64,000 bases of DNA. Origin: Butyrivibrio sp. NC2007 (GTDB lineage Bacteria; Bacillota; Clostridia; Lachnospirales; Lachnospiraceae). Location of the stretch: assembly GCF_000421405.1 (NCBI RefSeq), contig NZ_ATWY01000004.1, forward strand, positions 62,001 to 126,000, read 5' to 3'. Positions 24,873 through 33,468 of the stretch are shown piece by piece. The notes beneath the pieces are model-generated. The model was given only the letters and a program-made list of their open reading frames with translations, made no database searches and was not told the DNA's origin. How positions within the stretch are numbered: the stretch's first letter is position 1; each line of letters opens with the position of its first letter. The position numbers were made by a program, and so were the translations under genes.

Positions 24873-26528
24873 TTAGTTGTAATTGTACTCCTCGCAGTAT
24901 GCTTTCCACTGCTTTGTGTACTCTTCACGGCACTTATCAATGCCAGCCTCAGTCATCTTGTTTCTGAACTCTTCAACTGCTGCATCAACATCATCAACAA
25001 GTCCGGCCTCAAGTGGAGCGAGGTACTGTCTCATTACGTTGCTGACTGCTGATCTCTCAGCGCTGTAAGAATCATAGTTCTCTGAGAATCCATCATAGAT
25101 GTTTACGTTAGGGAACTTTGTCTTTTCGCCAAGTGCTGCGTACTTATCAAACATCTCCTGAAGCTTAACATCTGTCTTCTGAGGAAGCTTTGTCTCGCCG
25201 TTTCTGAGGTTCCATGTGTTGAAGCCTTCGTAAGGGAATGTAGCTGTCTCGCCGGCTTCTTCCTGGAGGTTCTTGTAGATACCATCTGCTACATCATAGT
25301 GTGTCCCCTTGATACCGTACTGAACGATTGAGTTGATCTCATCATCGCAGAGCATTGCCTGAAGTACAAGAAGTGCTCTCTCAGGATTCTTGCAGCCTCT
25401 TACGATAGCTGTTCCGTTCTGTGTTGCATGTCCGGGATAGATAACACCGTTTGTCTCGCCGTATGCTACATAAGCTGACTCCCAGCCCTGTCCTGCATTC
25501 TCAAAATCAGCAATAGCTGTGATCTGCTTGTTAGGGTTCTGTCCTGCAACTTCTGCTACGCAAAGACCATTCTTGTAAGCGTCTGAGTTGTTTGTGTCTG
25601 AAAGTGCACTCTTTGACCAGAATCCAAGATCTGCCCACTTCTTCATGAGCTTCATGTCATCTACGAAATCATCTGAGTACCAGTAATCATAAACATCTGA
25701 AGGTGTGTCATAGTTTGCTGCAAGACCGTAGTCAAGACCATTGTTAGCAACCCAGTTGTACTTGAAGTTAAGTGCCCAAGCTGCATCGAAACCGGTCTTA
25801 AGTCCCTGGCTCTCTTCTGTTGTTACAGTAAGAAGTCCCTGGTTAGGCTCGTTCTCCTTGATTCCAAGAAGATATGCCTCGAGGTTCTCAAGTGAATCAG
25901 GTACAGGAAGATCATACTTTGCTCTGAGGTCCTCTCTGTACTTAACACCGTTACATACGTACTCAGCCCATGTGTTAGGTACTGCATAGATCTTGCCGCC
26001 AACTCTGCACATGTTGAGATTTGCATCACCTACAAGTGCCTTGAGGTCAGGTGCTACTGTGTCGAGCATGTCATCGAGCTCTTCGAAAGCGCCGCTACTT
26101 GCAAGCTGTCCGTAGTTGAGCCAGTTAGCAATGTAGATAAGGTCTGCGCTCTGAGCAGTGATCTCGTTAGCGTATTTCTGCTGGAAATCTGTCCATGTTG
26201 AGAACTGCATATCAACAGTTGCGTTGCACTTCTCAAGGAGCTTCTCATTGAGAGCTGCCTCTACGAGTTCCTCATCCTGAGGAGCATCGCCCATTACGTA
26301 GAATACAAGGTCAACCTGCTCTGAGAGATCGAGGTCTGCTGCCTCTGCAGGAGCCTCTGCCTCTGTAGCCTCAGCTGCCTCTGTGGTTGTTTCTGCTGCA
26401 GGGATCTCTGTAACGCCCTGCTCAGCGAGCTGATCAGCTGCTGACTGTGTTCCGGCTCCGCCACAACCTGTGATCACGCCGGCTACCATTGCCATTGATA
26501 ACAATGTTGCTAAAACTTTCTTTTTCAT
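24873..26528 (-). CDS. Extracellular oligosaccharide-binding lipoprotein (CUT1)
   Basis: 551 residues. Lipobox VITGC (Cys22), then a Glu/Ala/Thr linker, then a family 1 solute-binding domain of the large LplA-like type (DLVFYVMGDAPQDEELVEAALNEKL..). The C-terminus ends KQWKAYCEEYNYN. It is the third gene of the transporter unit, 62 bp after the second permease, with an operator-like palindrome and a strong AAAGGAGG ribosome site in between, so it could be expressed separately. Ligand unknown; GH30/GH5 context suggests beta-glucan oligosaccharides. Confidence 0.88.
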   Translation of the reverse strand: MKKKVLATLLSMAMVAGVITGCGGAGTQSAADQLAEQGVTEIPAAETTTEAAEATEAEAPAEAADLDLSEQVDLVFYVMGDAPQDEELVEAALNEKLLEKCNATVDMQFSTWTDFQQKYANEITAQSADLIYIANWLNYGQLASSGAFEELDDMLDTVAPDLKALVGDANLNMCRVGGKIYAVPNTWAEYVCNGVKYREDLRAKYDLPVPDSLENLEAYLLGIKENEPNQGLLTVTTEESQGLKTGFDAAWALNFKYNWVANNGLDYGLAANYDTPSDVYDYWYSDDFVDDMKLMKKWADLGFWSKSALSDTNNSDAYKNGLCVAEVAGQNPNKQITAIADFENAGQGWESAYVAYGETNGVIYPGHATQNGTAIVRGCKNPERALLVLQAMLCDDEINSIVQYGIKGTHYDVADGIYKNLQEEAGETATFPYEGFNTWNLRNGETKLPQKTDVKLQEMFDKYAALGEKTKFPNVNIYDGFSENYDSYSAERSAVSNVMRQYLAPLEAGLVDDVDAAVEEFRNKMTEAGIDKCREEYTKQWKAYCEEYNYN

Positions 26529-26546
26529 ATTTGCCTCCTTTGTGAT

Positions 26547-26562
26547 ATGAAAACGTTTTTAT
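26547..26562. promoter_or_regulatory. LacI-type operator upstream of the binding-protein gene
   Basis: ATGAAAACGTTTTTAT differs at one position from the 16-bp palindrome at 28989. It lies 20 bp before the binding-protein start codon, so a bound repressor would act as a roadblock or control an internal promoter. It also resembles a CcpA cre site (TGAAAACGTTTTCA), so carbon-catabolite control is an alternative. Confidence 0.6.
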
Positions 26563-26590
26563 TTCTTTGTAAATTAAATGCTGAGTTCTC

Positions 26591-27517
26591 TCAGCCTTTT
26601 ACCGCACCAACAGTAATTCCCGAAACGAAGAATTTCTGTACGAAGGGGTAGAACAAAAGCACGGGACCTGTAGCTACAACCGCCATTGCAAGCTTAACCG
26701 ACTCTGTAGGAAGGTCTGCCGTCTTCATGCTTACGTTACTTGCCATCTGCTTCATGGCTGTTGTGGCATTGAGCAGATCGTAGAGGTAGAACTGCAGCTG
26801 CCAGGTGGATGAATTGGTACTGAACATTGATGATCTGTACCAGTCATTCCAGTAACCAAGTGCCAGGAAAAGACCTACTGTAGCAAGTCCGGGCTTGAGC
26901 ACCGGAAGCACGATCCTGAAGAAGATGGTGAAGTGTCCTGCTCCGTCAATCTTAGCTGACTCTGTGATGGCATCGGGCACAGCTCCGACAATGAAGGTTC
27001 TCATAAGGATTACCAGGAAAGGACTCATAAGAGCCGGGAACCAGATTGCCAGTGTTGATCCCTTAAGTCCAAGTACATTGGCATACATCAGATACCATGG
27101 GATCATTCCGCCTCCGAAGATGCTGGTAAAGTAAATAAGGAATGATACTGTATTTCTGTACTTAAACTCTTTTCTTGAAATAACATATCCAGTGAGGGTT
27201 ATCATCATAAGTCCGAGGCCTGTTCCGACTACTGTGTAGTAGATAGTCATCTTGTAAGCCTGAAGGATATCCTTGGGAGACTTAAAGATTGTCTGATAAG
27301 CAGATAATGTAAAGTCTCTTGGAAGAAGTGAATAACCCTGTGTAAGTATCGTTGCGTTGTCCGTAAAGGAACCCGAAACGATGATGATGAAAGGCAGCAC
27401 GCATACGATCGATCCTATTACCAGGAGGGTATATGCTATGGCCTCAAAAACCTTGGTGCCTGTAGACTTCTTTATGGTCTTTGGCGCTGAAGGCTCGTAA
27501 TCTAAATCTCTTGCCAT
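26591..27517 (-). CDS. CUT1 sugar ABC permease (MalG/LplC type)
   Basis: 308 residues with six membrane helices expected. The coupling motif ITESAKIDGAGHFTIFFRIV matches the EAA loop, and the protein ends FFVSGITVGAVKG, typical for LplC/YtcP-like permeases. It is 14 bp downstream of the larger permease gene, forming the heterodimeric channel with it. The ATPase must come from elsewhere, most likely the MsmX-type gene at 8901-10010. Confidence 0.9.
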   Translation of the reverse strand: MARDLDYEPSAPKTIKKSTGTKVFEAIAYTLLVIGSIVCVLPFIIIVSGSFTDNATILTQGYSLLPRDFTLSAYQTIFKSPKDILQAYKMTIYYTVVGTGLGLMMITLTGYVISRKEFKYRNTVSFLIYFTSIFGGGMIPWYLMYANVLGLKGSTLAIWFPALMSPFLVILMRTFIVGAVPDAITESAKIDGAGHFTIFFRIVLPVLKPGLATVGLFLALGYWNDWYRSSMFSTNSSTWQLQFYLYDLLNATTAMKQMASNVSMKTADLPTESVKLAMAVVATGPVLLFYPFVQKFFVSGITVGAVKG

Positions 27518-27531
27518 ACTGTGCTCCTTTC

Positions 27532-28959
27532 TTAGAATAATGCGTATTCGGGATTTCTCTTTTTAACCGCGAAGTTCACAAGTACGATGATCAGGAATCC
27601 AAATATTGACTGATAAAGACCTGCTGCCGTTCCAAGTCCGATGGAAAGCGGCTGTGTCATTGTAATTCTGTAAACGTAGGTATCGAAGATATCCGTTGCG
27701 TTGAACAATACGCCGTTGTTACCGATGAGCTGATAGAAGAGCTCAAACTGTCCCTTCATAATGCTTCCTAGTGCATAAAGCAGAAGTATTATGAATGTAG
27801 GCTTAATGTGTGGCAGAGTGATGTACCATATCTGCTGAAGTTCATTAGCCCCGTCAACTCTGGCTGCCTCATAAATCTCGTTATCGATTCCCATGATAGT
27901 TGCCAGATATACAACCATTCCGTATCCGATGTTCTTCCAGAGGTAGAAGAAGGTGATCAGGAAAGGCCAGTAGGATGGATTGTTGTAGAAGTCAATCCTC
28001 TCTCCACCCATCTGTGTAACCAGGTTGTTGATAAGACCGTACTGATATTCAAACACGTTATAAACGATAACCTTCAGGATAACGAAGGATACGAAGTATG
28101 GCATGAACATCAGGGTCTGTGAAGTCTTTTTAAACCACTTCACTGTTACTCTGCTGACCAGAATGGCAAATATGATCTGAAGAACATTGCCGACACCGAT
28201 GAATACAACGTTGTAAAGTACTGTATTCTTGGTGAGTCTGAACAGGTCAGCCTTGATCAGGAACTCGAAGTTCTTAAATCCTGTAAAAGGGCTGGACCAG
28301 AGTCCGTCTCTGAAGTTGAAGGATGTAAAAGCAAAGTACACACCCAACATTGGCAGGTAGTTGTTGATCATGAAGTAGACGAAGGTAGGTATCAACATGA
28401 CGAACAGTACCCAGTTTCTCTTAAGCTCAACGAGAAGCCCGTGCTCTCTGTATTTCTCTCTCTCTTTTTTCTCAAGGATCTTGATGTAGATGTAAGACAA
28501 AAGAGATACTACCAGCGATATTATTACCGCTGCCCCCGGAACAAATCCGGTGGTCTTAAAGTGTCTGTTTGAAAAAATAATAAAAATGATTGTTGCCAGT
28601 GCAGTCAGAAACTGAAACATGAATGCGCATTTACCAGCTGCAAGAAGTCCAAGTTCTCCTTTTCCCTTCTTAAGTCCGAAAACTGTACGGATGATAAATG
28701 CAACATTGAAGTAAATAGCTGCTGCTGCGAGTATTAAAAGGACCATTGCGAACAGTCCCAGAACTCCCTGATTTGCATACTGGACGAAGGAAAGCAGATT
28801 GTACAGGTTATAGCCTGTAAGCAAATCTGCTGCCATGTCCTTGGTAACACCTATTCTTGAGAACAGGTCAACCAGGTTCACGACCCTTATCCAGTTGAAA
28901 AATGGGAGTAGCAGGATCAGACACACTGCGCTGATCCCGGAAATCCATTTGTTCCTCAT
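27532..28959 (-). CDS. CUT1 sugar ABC permease (LplB type) with extra N-terminal membrane domain
   Basis: 475 residues from the ATG at 28959, chosen for GGGAGG 5 bp upstream; a longer reading with TTG start has no such site. The LplB-like core begins about residue 185 (NWVLFVMLIPTFVYFMINN) and holds the coupling motif EAARVDGANELQQIWYITLP. The first 180 residues are an added block of about four hydrophobic helices that usual LplB proteins of about 300 residues lack. First gene of the transporter unit, directly behind the promoter with two LacI-type operators. Confidence 0.88.
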   Translation of the reverse strand: MRNKWISGISAVCLILLLPFFNWIRVVNLVDLFSRIGVTKDMAADLLTGYNLYNLLSFVQYANQGVLGLFAMVLLILAAAAIYFNVAFIIRTVFGLKKGKGELGLLAAGKCAFMFQFLTALATIIFIIFSNRHFKTTGFVPGAAVIISLVVSLLSYIYIKILEKKEREKYREHGLLVELKRNWVLFVMLIPTFVYFMINNYLPMLGVYFAFTSFNFRDGLWSSPFTGFKNFEFLIKADLFRLTKNTVLYNVVFIGVGNVLQIIFAILVSRVTVKWFKKTSQTLMFMPYFVSFVILKVIVYNVFEYQYGLINNLVTQMGGERIDFYNNPSYWPFLITFFYLWKNIGYGMVVYLATIMGIDNEIYEAARVDGANELQQIWYITLPHIKPTFIILLLYALGSIMKGQFELFYQLIGNNGVLFNATDIFDTYVYRITMTQPLSIGLGTAAGLYQSIFGFLIIVLVNFAVKKRNPEYALF

Positions 28960-28988
28960 TAAAACCTCCCAAAGCGCTTGAAACCACA

Positions 28989-29004
28989 ATAAAAACGTTT
29001 TTAT
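28989..29004. promoter_or_regulatory. Primary LacI-type operator, downstream of the transporter promoter
   Basis: ATAAAAACGTTTTTAT is a perfect 16-bp palindrome centred about 17 bp after the expected transcription start (about 29013). This is the classical position for a LacI-family repressor. AAGCGCTT (28972-28979), a further short palindrome, lies between it and the ribosome site. Confidence 0.75.
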
Positions 29005-29019
29005 TTATTTGATATTCGT

Positions 29020-29048
29020 AGTCTAGCATTTTGTATCGATATTTACAA
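29020..29048 (-). promoter_or_regulatory. Promoter of the LacI-controlled transporter unit
   Basis: Minus strand TTGTAA (29043-29048), a 17-bp spacer and TAGACT (29020-29025). It lies between the two operator palindromes at 28989-29004 and 29110-29125. Confidence 0.65.
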
Positions 29049-29109
29049 TATGCTTGACATAATTTTGTGTATTTACAACAATTAAACTAATAAAAATTCT
29101 ACTCTTTCG

Positions 29110-29125
29110 ACAAAAACGTTTTTAT
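29110..29125. promoter_or_regulatory. Upstream auxiliary LacI-type operator
   Basis: ACAAAAACGTTTTTAT has one mismatch to the site at 28989-29004 and lies 121 bp from it (centre to centre), on the other side of the promoter. The arrangement would allow a repression loop. It is also only 13 bp from the GH5 stop codon, so it could also serve as a read-through block. Confidence 0.65.
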
Positions 29126-29137
29126 TCATGGTCTTTA

Positions 29138-32100
29138 TTACCAGCGGAAAATGCTTGCTATCCAGCCGATAATCTTAACCGCAGTCTTTACAATTGCTCT
29201 GACTACAGTTACTACCGCATGTGAAATTGCGGGTAAATCATGTCCCGGATTATGTGGCTGATCCGGTGTATTTGGTGTATCCGGCTGATCAGGCTGATCC
29301 GGTGTGCCTGGCTGATCAGGTGTATCAGGTGTGTCAGGTGTATCAGGCTGATCAGGGTCATCAGGTGTTCCGGGCTGGTCCGGATCATCCGGATTTTCCG
29401 GATCCTCAGGATCTTCAGGCTCTTCCGGATTCTCTGCATCAACTGAAACAACATCGATGTAGTCGTAGTTGAGCCATTCTCCATCAAAGGTTCCGCCAAG
29501 GATCAGTCTGTTGTAGCCTTCCTTAAGCTCTACTTCGATATCTGCATAAACCATGTGATCCCATCCCTGACCGTTATTTGGCAGTACAAAGGATACGCTC
29601 TGTGCTCCCTCAAGCTGATATACTGCTGTGAGATCAACACCTGCACCGTTTCCGGCAACAGTGATCTTGTAATTTCCGTCCTTAGGTGCAAAGACACTGT
29701 AATCTGTGTAGTTGAGCTTCTTGGCAATGATGTCATCGCCAACAACGAATGAACCGACAGTTGCGCCCATTCCGCCAACACCGTTTTCGTTTGCACGGCC
29801 TGAATAGAAGCCCTGGTGCTCAGCAGGTGGATTGTTAGCTGACCTTACAGCGTAATCCTCTGCCTCATATCTCTCTGCGCCGGTCTCATCAATTATTGTG
29901 ATCGGTGAAACGGCAACATCAAAGAATACGGGTGTTTCGCCCAAAGCTGCTTCGTTATCTAATGTGATGGTATTTGTTCCCTCAGTAAGTTCAGTCTTTC
30001 CAAGTATAGTTCTGAATGCCGGCTCTTCTGCGTCAGTCATGTATCCAACATAGAAGCGATACTCTCCTGCATATTTTGCATCCACAGTTACTGTTACATT
30101 GCTCTCGTCAAAAGAGATTGCGTCGCCCTTTACTCTTCTGAAGCCACTTGTAGCTTCCGGGAATCCGTCAGGCTCTTCAATGGCATCCAGGCTGATGATG
30201 TCGATGCAGTCAATGTTTGCCCAGTTGTCCTGATTGAGGATCGTTCCTGAAAGCTTGAACTCATTAAAGCCCTGCTGCAGGTGAAGAGTAAGCTCAGACT
30301 TGTTCATTGAGTTCCATGGAGCGCCTGCGTTATCAAGATTTATAGCAGTGTTCTCACCGCCATTAAGCTTGTAAACAGCAGTCATTCCATCGGCGCCGTT
30401 TCCGTTCCAGTGCCATGTAACGCGGTAGTCACCTTCTTTTTCTGCAAAGATCTCAAAGTCAACATATTTCATGTTTGACCAGTCTTCAGCAATCTCCTCG
30501 AAAGTTACGTGTGTATTAAGATTTCCTACAGCGTAGCCGGCTGAGAAGAATGACTGTCCTTCAAGGCCTGCATTGGTGTAGAAGAATTCGCCCTCAAGAC
30601 GAAGTGTTCCATCCTCTTTTACTGTTACAAAGTGTCTTGTTGTTGCGATGTAGTCGATGTTCATCCAGCCGCTTCCAAGTGCGCCTGAGATCTTAAGGGT
30701 ATTTTCGCCCTTCTCAAGATCAACATAAGCTACAACATCGTGCATCTTGTCCCATGTTCCGCCGGAAAGTCTTGGAACCTGTACAAGCTGTGCTTCATTA
30801 TCACCGACCTTAACAAGGATTTCCTTGTCATCATCACCGTTGTAATGCATAACAATGGGGTACTTGCCCTTATCTGCTGCCTTAACAGTGAAGGTGAGAT
30901 AGTTGATATTAGACCAGTCGTCTGCAACATTATCAGCAGTAACATCTGTGTTCATGTTGCCTGCTGCCTTGCCACCTGAGTAAAAGCTCTGGTCTTCGAG
31001 TTTACCACCGGTAATTGAGCAAACAGCCTCATCTTCAACTTCAAGCTTCTGCCAGCCACTGATGAAGTCACTTACAGGCTCTGCTGTCACAGGCTCGGTT
31101 GTGTTCTCATAAGTCTGTGCATTGCACCACTTGCTCACAATTTCAATAAGCTCGTTGTTAGGGCTTCCCAGGCTTGTTGCTGAATTCTCCCAAAGCTCTT
31201 TTATCTCGTCAAAAGAAGCTGTGGAGATATCAAGTCCGTTGTCCATGTACTCGGGATGATGGTAAAGTCCCCAGTTGCCATAGCCGGTTATTGTCTTGTA
31301 GGTCCATGATGTCCAGTTGATACCAAGCTCTGTAAGAAGTGCAAGGCCATCATCCCAGGCACCGTAATTGTTAAAGTAGTTGAACTCACCCATGTAGCTG
31401 GGTACGTTATAATCAGCATTTCCGATGGCGTTTGTCTTGTTCTCCATGTTGGAGATCTGACCGCCGCCTGCGTTGTCGTAATCATCGTAGAGATAGTTGT
31501 GATACTCATACATCACGTTTTCCCAGCCATAAGCTTCGGGATCCGGAAGGTCCTCAGGATTCCAGGTAGCTTCCATGATGATCACGTGGTCAGCATCTTC
31601 CTGTCTGATAACGTTGTATGCTCTGTCATAAACATCCCAAAGGATTGTGTGAAGCTCATCTGCAGACTTTGATGAATTGTAACGGTATGTGCAGTAGGGC
31701 TCATTAAGAAGATCATAGCCTGCTACTGTGGCATTTCCTTCGTATCTGTCTGCGATTGTTCTCCAAAGGCTTAAGTACAGCTCCTGATTTGCAGCTGCAT
31801 TCTCACCAAAGAAGAACTCTGAAGCAGATTCCTTGTGATCCTTGCCATCAAGTCCGGAGTGGTCACTACCATTCTGTGATCCGGGTGCTCCGTGCATATC
31901 AAGGACTACGTAAAGTCCGTACTTTGAGCACATATCAACAAACCAGTCGAGTCTCTCAAAGGCTGTAGCATAGGGATCGGATGCCCCTTCATCATATCCG
32001 TAGTAGTTGCCGTTTTCATCAACTAGGTTTCTCCACCAGAATGGAAGCCTGATGGTGTTCATTCCCATTGCGCGGCAGTTAGCAAAGTCTTCTTCCTGCC

Positions 32101-32461
32101 AATAAGCTGTTTCCCAGGCAGCTATCAGCTCTTTTGCACCATCTTCTCCAAACCTCTCGGTAAGGTTACTTATAATGGTTGTCTGATCGTATACATCTGC
32201 AGATTCTCCGGATGGTGTCATCCAGAATTCCTGCAAGAGATATCCGCCGGCATTGGTACCACGCAGGTTGATGATATCTCCCTGTCCGTAATTGGTCCTC
32301 AGGTTCTTGCCGTCTGCCTTGATGAATGCAGATCCGCTGGTTTCTTCCAAAGCTTCTCCCTCCTCTGCCATGACGGTCATACCGGGTGCTCCCATAGCAA
32401 GTACTGCCGAGAGCGCAAAAGCAAAACCGCGTCCAAGAATTCTACTTACTTTTCCTCTCAT
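29138..32461 (-). CDS. Secreted multidomain GH5 glucanase with CBM-like modules and C-terminal hydrophobic tail
   Basis: 1107 residues. A signal peptide is expected at 1-32. The GH5 domain (about 45-450) has acid/base Glu254 in LLNEP and nucleophile Glu359 in YMGEF; LDMHGAPGSQNG (188-198) is the motif known from beta-1,3-exoglucanase-like GH5 enzymes. Three CBM6/35-like beta-sandwich modules follow (about 470-610, 615-775, 865-1005), plus a partial one around 785-850. A Pro/Asp-rich linker (1010-1078) leads to a 29-residue amphipathic or hydrophobic tail ending SIFRW. It lies just upstream of the LacI-controlled transporter on the same strand and probably supplies its oligosaccharides. Confidence 0.88.
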   Translation of the reverse strand: MRGKVSRILGRGFAFALSAVLAMGAPGMTVMAEEGEALEETSGSAFIKADGKNLRTNYGQGDIINLRGTNAGGYLLQEFWMTPSGESADVYDQTTIISNLTERFGEDGAKELIAAWETAYWQEEDFANCRAMGMNTIRLPFWWRNLVDENGNYYGYDEGASDPYATAFERLDWFVDMCSKYGLYVVLDMHGAPGSQNGSDHSGLDGKDHKESASEFFFGENAAANQELYLSLWRTIADRYEGNATVAGYDLLNEPYCTYRYNSSKSADELHTILWDVYDRAYNVIRQEDADHVIIMEATWNPEDLPDPEAYGWENVMYEYHNYLYDDYDNAGGGQISNMENKTNAIGNADYNVPSYMGEFNYFNNYGAWDDGLALLTELGINWTSWTYKTITGYGNWGLYHHPEYMDNGLDISTASFDEIKELWENSATSLGSPNNELIEIVSKWCNAQTYENTTEPVTAEPVSDFISGWQKLEVEDEAVCSITGGKLEDQSFYSGGKAAGNMNTDVTADNVADDWSNINYLTFTVKAADKGKYPIVMHYNGDDDKEILVKVGDNEAQLVQVPRLSGGTWDKMHDVVAYVDLEKGENTLKISGALGSGWMNIDYIATTRHFVTVKEDGTLRLEGEFFYTNAGLEGQSFFSAGYAVGNLNTHVTFEEIAEDWSNMKYVDFEIFAEKEGDYRVTWHWNGNGADGMTAVYKLNGGENTAINLDNAGAPWNSMNKSELTLHLQQGFNEFKLSGTILNQDNWANIDCIDIISLDAIEEPDGFPEATSGFRRVKGDAISFDESNVTVTVDAKYAGEYRFYVGYMTDAEEPAFRTILGKTELTEGTNTITLDNEAALGETPVFFDVAVSPITIIDETGAERYEAEDYAVRSANNPPAEHQGFYSGRANENGVGGMGATVGSFVVGDDIIAKKLNYTDYSVFAPKDGNYKITVAGNGAGVDLTAVYQLEGAQSVSFVLPNNGQGWDHMVYADIEVELKEGYNRLILGGTFDGEWLNYDYIDVVSVDAENPEEPEDPEDPENPDDPDQPGTPDDPDQPDTPDTPDTPDQPGTPDQPDQPDTPNTPDQPHNPGHDLPAISHAVVTVVRAIVKTAVKIIGWIASIFRW
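29228..29434 (-). repeat. Low-complexity Pro-Asp linker-coding repeat
   Basis: The DNA coding for residues 1010-1078 of the GH5 protein is a degenerate repeat of short units built on PD, PDQP and PDTP codons. Such linkers separate catalytic or binding modules from a wall or membrane anchor. The stretch is prone to length variation by slippage. Confidence 0.8.
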
Positions 32462-32569
32462 ACTTTATACCTCCCAATTTTTTGTGCATTTGGCCTCTAT
32501 GCGGGATTTATGTTAACACCGAAGGAGCAGGACAGAATAGAGTCTTACTTGAGAATTAATAGGTCAATA

Positions 32570-32598
32570 TTGCTTTTTTATTTTGTTTGTTTTAGAAT
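32570..32598 (+). promoter_or_regulatory. Promoter of the araC-type gene, possibly giving a leaderless mRNA
   Basis: TTGCTT (32570-32575), a 17-bp spacer and TAGAAT (32593-32598). The start codon is only 9 bp beyond the -10 box, and no Shine-Dalgarno precedes it, so the mRNA would have no leader or one of a few bases. Confidence 0.55.
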
Positions 32599-32607
32599 AT
32601 CATCACT

Positions 32608-33468
32608 ATGGAAAACAGAGAAAACGCCGTATTTAGGCATGAAAGAGACAGAATAACAGACGGACTGGATATTTTCTTTTGGGTATTTAATGACTCCAGC
32701 TCCTATGTACCGACTCACTGGCATTCAGCGATGGAGGTCATGTATATCTTAGAGGGAGAGGTAGATGTTACCGTCGGAGGTCAGACAACAGTTCTGCTCC
32801 CGGGAGATGTTTACCTTGTGGACTGCGCAGTTCCGCACTCGACCAAGTCCCTTGACGGAAACAAAGCTGTGCTGATACAGATTCCTTACCCAATCCTTGA
32901 GAGGTACATTCCTGACATAGCGTCAAGGCGATTTGGCTTTGACTGCCACACCAATAACCCGATCATCATGACCAAAATCATGCAGCTCATCGAGATCATC
33001 AAGCAGATGCAGGTGGTTTTTGAGATAAAGCCCGATGGAGAAATATTAAGATTCAATTCCCTGGTGTTTGAGTTTCTGTTCCAGATCTATCACAATTTTT
33101 CGCAGGAAATGGAGACGGCAGAAGCCCAGAAAGAGAATAAGACCTTCGGAAGAATACAGACCATACTTGATTATCTGGATGGCAACTACGCTTCTCCCAT
33201 CAGTCTTGATGAGATTGCCAATGTCGCCTGTCTTCAAAAAGAGTATTTTTGTCATTTCTTCAAAAAGAATATGGGAATAACCTACACGAAGTATTTAAAC
33301 GACCTTCGTCTGTCCAAGATCAGAGATGATCTGGTGGAGACAGACCTTCCGGTTAAACTTATTTTGGAAAAACACGGATTTACCAACTACAAGCTCTTTA
33401 GAAAAATGTTTAACGAGACCTTTGGCTGTACACCTCTGGCTTATAGAAAAAAGCTCATGGAACTTTAA
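32608..33468 (+). CDS. AraC-family regulator with cupin sensor domain
   Basis: 286 residues. The N-terminal cupin (PTHWHSAMEVMYILEGEVDVTVGGQ.., about 30-85) is the sugar-sensing fold of AraC. The C-terminal pair of HTH motifs includes ISLDEIANVACLQKEYFCHF (about 194-213) and the final LILEKHGFTNYKLFRKMFNETFGCTPLAYR. It is divergent from the GH5 gene (146 bp between starts) and convergent with rpe (4-bp overlap of ends). Likely target: GH5 or a neighbouring sugar operon. AraC proteins often bind direct repeats about 21 bp apart next to -35 boxes, so it is one candidate for the repeats at 54587 and 63191. Confidence 0.88.
   Translation: MENRENAVFRHERDRITDGLDIFFWVFNDSSSYVPTHWHSAMEVMYILEGEVDVTVGGQTTVLLPGDVYLVDCAVPHSTKSLDGNKAVLIQIPYPILERYIPDIASRRFGFDCHTNNPIIMTKIMQLIEIIKQMQVVFEIKPDGEILRFNSLVFEFLFQIYHNFSQEMETAEAQKENKTFGRIQTILDYLDGNYASPISLDEIANVACLQKEYFCHFFKKNMGITYTKYLNDLRLSKIRDDLVETDLPVKLILEKHGFTNYKLFRKMFNETFGCTPLAYRKKLMEL

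Noticed and set aside
28960-28989. TTG start 10 codons upstream for the LplB-type permease
   Set aside because: It would overlap the LacI operator region and has no Shine-Dalgarno; the ATG at 28959 has GGGAGG.
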